64,000 nucleotides of DNA from Paragorgia papillata (Eukaryota > Cnidaria > Anthozoa > Scleralcyonacea > Coralliidae), in contig JAWNZC010000368.1 in assembly GCA_035771165.1 (NCBI GenBank), positions 3,072,501 through 3,136,500 on the forward strand, written 5' to 3'. Positions 63,501-64,000 of this stretch are shown one piece after another. Made by a program: the position numbers and the translations under genes. The notes under the pieces were generated by a model. The model was not told where the DNA came from. It worked only from the letters and a program-made list of their open reading frames with translations, and searched no databases. Position 1 is the stretch's first letter; each line of letters starts with the position of its first letter.

Positions 63501-64000
63501 AAGCTAATAGAATAATCCCTTAATAAAACACATACACCCTGATTCAACATGGTGGACGAGCTATAATTTTGGTTTTGGAAGCTTCGTATTGGTAACGTGC
63601 GTCAAAGAACAACGGAACGGAACTACGGAAGACATCGGCTCGGGCATTATTTTTTGACAAAAAAGGCTTAAAGGAGTTTTTGAGAAACGTATATCCATTT
63701 CAAAAGAACAGAAACAAATCAACGTTTACGTATAAAGTAGAACAATAAAGTTTTATCTTCAAGCCATACAAAACTGAAGCTGACGTCCAAAATGACCGCG
63801 TATGGGGCCTGAAACAGTCTAAAAAAAAAACACGCTCAAAACAGTCTCCATGTTTGGCCTCAACTTTTTCGTCCAGTGATTGACTGTAATCAGCCTTCCA
63901 GGTATTGTGGAGCTCACTGGGTTGGATAAATACGACAGCGACCATTGCACCAGTTTACTTCCTGATCCGATATTACTTTTCAATGTTTACTGTGATTTTC
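45511..64000 (+). CDS. Gene C: Ig-superfamily receptor, 5' part (runs off the window)
   Basis: Four exons chain in phase 1: 45511-45574, 48873-49190, 60785-61051 and 63083-63337. They encode a signal peptide, a divergent V-like Ig domain and two C2/I-like Ig domains equivalent to gene B domains 2/3 and 4. By analogy, the stalk and transmembrane/tail exons should lie right of the window. The 11.6 kb intron 2 is filled with repeats and transposon debris. It is presumably a paralogue of gene B with the same surface-receptor role. Confidence 0.75.
47965..48055. repeat. GGTCCGTA-rich palindromic repeat upstream of the Crypton-like ORF
   Basis: AGGTCCGTAACTGCAGGTCC and GAGGTCCGTATCACACAAGT-ACGGACCTC give repeated and inverted GGTCCGTA motifs. 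The same motif is in the hairpin at 48547-48692, so the two may bracket one element. Confidence 0.6.
48122..48541 (+). CDS. Crypton-like / DUF3504-type N-terminal core-binding domain fragment
   Basis: The 139-residue open frame begins MYSDDSEHSESAFYYPQDDV (acidic, Ser-rich). It then reads ENTKKKTEYDINVITRYFLS, IQTIPAKELNILLAKFFVNA and RKKNDDIYEPSSLTVFQRSL. The pattern NTKxxT, IPxxELNxLLxxFFxxxRKK and YEPxSLxxxxRSL is the core-binding domain seen ahead of Crypton-type tyrosine recombinase domains. The catalytic part (R-HxR-Y) is missing; the frame stops after LTCNNYFVLMWEK. It is probably a 5' exon or truncated copy of a transposon gene inside gene C's intron. Confidence 0.6.
   Translation: MYSDDSEHSESAFYYPQDDVPSTSAGNLVYSDPNANENGCYNGSDIDIQNYIESQRPENTKKKTEYDINVITRYFLSINEVREIQTIPAKELNILLAKFFVNARKKNDDIYEPSSLTVFQRSLSEKLTCNNYFVLMWEK
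48547..48692. repeat. Hairpin with GGTCCGTACTGGAAAAATAT arms
   Basis: TTACCAAACTTTGTCGGTCC and CAATATTTTTCCAGTACGGA plus CCTCCAGTTTGGTAAATAA pair over about 45 bases, around a GC-rich loop (CTCGGCCTGCGGCCTCG). It directly follows the Crypton-like frame. Confidence 0.85.
48873..49190 (+). CDS. Gene C exon 2: divergent V-like Ig domain (domain 1)
   Basis: It has 106 residues and phase 1-1 (ACCATGCAG|CTCAATC, ATTCAAG|GTACGT). It reads AQSLKLVRISSDPSYVDLGK, LILNATYNYTG, VGVLWRIG, ATLVLKNTTLSDNGTCTVTA and ends FTVIIQ. Trp is kept; the B-strand Cys is replaced (LILNATY), and the only Cys is shifted one residue to NGTCTV where YxC is expected. It shares TLVLKN and DNGT/YNGT with gene B domain 1 but little else. 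Several N-glycosylation sequons are present. Confidence 0.78.
50026..50134. repeat. Palindrome with TTGACTTGTCACAAGTGTT arms
   Basis: AATATTACAAATAG...AAATTGACTTGTCACAAG and CTTGTGACAAGTCAATTT...CTATTTGTAATATT form nearly perfect arms of about 45 bases with a short loop. It is immediately followed by CAGTGGCGTAACTCC, the common end of another MITE type. Confidence 0.85.
50447..50673. repeat. Pentamer satellite CTGTC to TTGTC to TTGCC to CTGCC
   Basis: Four consecutive blocks of about 9-14 units each differ by single transitions, so the array changes stepwise along its length. Open frames across it are artefacts. Confidence 0.97.
53177..53692 (-). CDS. Transposon-type N-terminal ORF with GKWSSPGG motif
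   Basis: The 171-residue minus-strand frame starts MVEPYSLRPRINRSETWSDD. It continues with WLGNFDLLKKFVAEELGLQG, KWSSPGGSAKMFTSDCLVLT and CAESLQSKLISTITKNG. The 'LLKKF...L.L.GKW.SPGG..K.F' block resembles the N-terminal region of dispersed, probably transposon-encoded proteins in invertebrate genomes, which I recognise only loosely. No catalytic domain follows. A second overlapping frame at 53071-53322 suggests a splice or frameshift near its end. It may be the first exon of a decayed mobile element. Confidence 0.45.
   Translation of the reverse strand: MVEPYSLRPRINRSETWSDDATENLYRAEIIEDFVSSLNIVSSELVAYSLDDKLKWLGNFDLLKKFVAEELGLQGKWSSPGGSAKMFTSDCLVLTWYPNKSSLLLQRRCAESLQSKLISTITKNGTEIASSTPICVFPVSTPTTFHGTEVVQDFSFNEENISQRTVNQQSL
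55588..55965. repeat. 20-bp minisatellite, unit GGGTGGAGTGGGCAATCTTG
   Basis: About 19 units occur with TCTTG/TCTCG and GGAGTG/GAAGTG variants, followed by a G-run at 55969-55978. Frames on both strands are open (WSGQSWVEWAI-type) because the unit lacks stops. No protein is implied. Confidence 0.96.
57770..57862. mobile_element. Solo end of the AGTGC/TTAA MITE family
   Basis: GATGTTACTTTGTCATTTTA, TTCTTTCAAATAAAACTAAC and CATAAGCACT are followed by TTAA, the same order as at 35985-36075 and 37840-37915. Its terminal TTAA is also the left flank of the next MITE, so the two elements abut. Confidence 0.65.
57863..58451. mobile_element. Second copy of the GGTGGCTCCCTA MITE, inverted relative to 31265-31861
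   Basis: It is 589 bases flanked by TTAA (57859-57862 and 58452-58455). The interior matches the first copy on the opposite strand (ACGCATGCGTAGCAATACTA, CGTCTACAAGTCTAACATC). The 98-residue open frame at 58146-58442 is not conserved as protein between the copies. Confidence 0.85.
58670..58782. repeat. Hairpin with GTGAAGTTAGCTGCCAGTT arms
   Basis: GGTGAAGTTAGCTGCCAGTT is answered by AACTGGCAGCTAACTTCACC about 60 bases later. Confidence 0.8.
58790..59045. repeat. 19-20-bp tandem repeat, unit ATTTCCAAATGAATTTCAG
   Basis: About 13 units, alternating GAATTTCAG/GATATTCAG and ATTTCC/TTTTCC variants. Non-coding. Confidence 0.9.
60104..60388. mobile_element. MITE, ends CAGTGGCGGATCCA / TGGATCCACCCCTG
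   Basis: The ends are inverted and G/C-rich tracts lie just inside (GGGGGGTTATGGGGG, CACCCCCCTAGAGGTG). The interior AAAAATTTTCCGGGGGAGCA resembles the debris at 22815-22860. Ends of this type are common in hAT-related MITEs. A clean 8-bp target duplication was not seen. Confidence 0.65.
60785..61051 (+). CDS. Gene C exon 3: C2/I-like Ig domain (domain 2)
   Basis: It has 89 residues and phase 1-1 (TTTTTTAG|TTCGGCC, GTTTTTG|GTAAGT). VRPVANISC, EGENVSCICSGVNGNPPA, AYWLKD and NDTGTYICRV give the same four-cysteine layout as gene B domains 2 and 3, with only scattered differences. Upstream intron sequence (GCAGTAATTGAATACTCTTA) also matches the region before gene B exon 3. Confidence 0.85.
61100..61590. 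repeat. Tandem repeat of TAGTATAGAGTGGAATAA with CATCACCAGAAGTCAATAA units
   Basis: An irregular array alternates TAGAGTGGAATAATAG and ACATCACCAGAAGTCAATAA blocks, giving a higher-order unit of about 60-110 bases. Non-coding. Confidence 0.9.
61590..61675. repeat. Segment repeated inverted at 17482-17575
   Basis: GAGGGTGCTAATCTCGACAC here is the complement of the block at about 17509-17535, with GGGCCGGAGCCCGG/CCGGGCTTGGGGCC nearby. It is a dispersed repeat shared by introns of genes B and C. Confidence 0.7.
62176..62248 (+). tRNA. tRNA-like sequence (probable SINE head)
   Basis: TGGTGCATGGTAACATTGTC resembles an A-box region, and GAGTTCAAACCC about 45 bases later fits a B box (GTTCRANYCC). 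No convincing acceptor stem was found, so it is not a functional tRNA. Confidence 0.35.
63083..63337 (+). CDS. Gene C exon 4: C2/I-like Ig domain (domain 3)
   Basis: It has 85 residues and phase 1-1 (TTGTTTCAG|ATAAACC, GTTCTTT|GTGAGT). DKPVADVTC, FSCNCSGNDGSPPPS, IIWLKD, SNGTYVCRVQSG and KRVDVAVL make it the counterpart of gene B domain 4. It is the last gene C exon in the window. Confidence 0.85.
63338..64000 (+). other. Gene C intron, right edge of the window
   Basis: The first bases after the donor resemble those after gene B exon 5 (AGCAATTGAGTCACGCACGC versus AGCAATCGAGTCACGCACAC), showing that intron sequence was duplicated with the exon. GAAACAAATCAACGTTTACG near 63711 recurs from about 61820. 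No further exon is visible. Confidence 0.5.

Overview
This is a eukaryotic, AT-rich, repeat-dense window. Short exons with GT-AG introns, many foldback and TTAA-flanked elements, a THAP-domain transposase, a P2X7-like cysteine-rich domain and immunoglobulin (Ig) receptors with tyrosine-based tails point to an animal. I judge a cnidarian most likely, but that is inference from gene content, not proof. Only a small fraction of the window is host coding sequence.

The host content is a head-to-tail tandem cluster of three related Ig-superfamily transmembrane receptor genes, all on the + strand. Gene A is represented only by its last exon (2934-3310: transmembrane segment and cytoplasmic tail). 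Gene B appears complete (15056-35523): signal peptide, a divergent cysteine-poor V-like Ig domain, three C2/I-like Ig domains with an extra cysteine pair, a membrane-proximal Ig domain fused to a Thr/Pro/Ala mucin-like stalk, then a transmembrane helix and a tail with four YxxL motifs arranged as two ITAM-like pairs. Gene C starts at 45511 and runs off the right edge after three Ig exons. All internal exons have phase 1-1 boundaries, so whole domains can be duplicated without breaking the frame. The first domains of B and C are highly diverged. The later domains, and the tails of A and B, are nearly identical. That is the pattern of a family with variable recognition and constant signalling, as in invertebrate allorecognition or immune receptors.

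Between genes A and B lies a 7.95 kb DNA transposon (3720-11673) flanked by TTAA, with termini AGTGCCACTAACCCC. It holds two convergent genes: a multi-exon THAP-DDE transposase on the minus strand and a P2X7-like cysteine-rich gene on the plus strand. TTAA targets plus a THAP transposase identify it as Kolobok-like. Both genes carry apparent frameshifts. Gene B intron 4 contains a 5.07 kb near-perfect foldback (24117-29187). Its 2.2 kb arms flank a core of 21-bp tandem repeats.

The remaining sequence is mostly introns and spacers filled with MITEs, hairpin elements, minisatellites (13.3-14.9, 43.5-45.3, 55.6 and 61.1-61.6 kb), pentamer and hexamer satellites, tRNA-like SINE heads, an 18S rRNA fragment, a Crypton-like ORF fragment (48122-48541) and another transposon-type ORF (53177-53692, minus). 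Large minisatellites sit just upstream of the first exons of both gene B and gene C.
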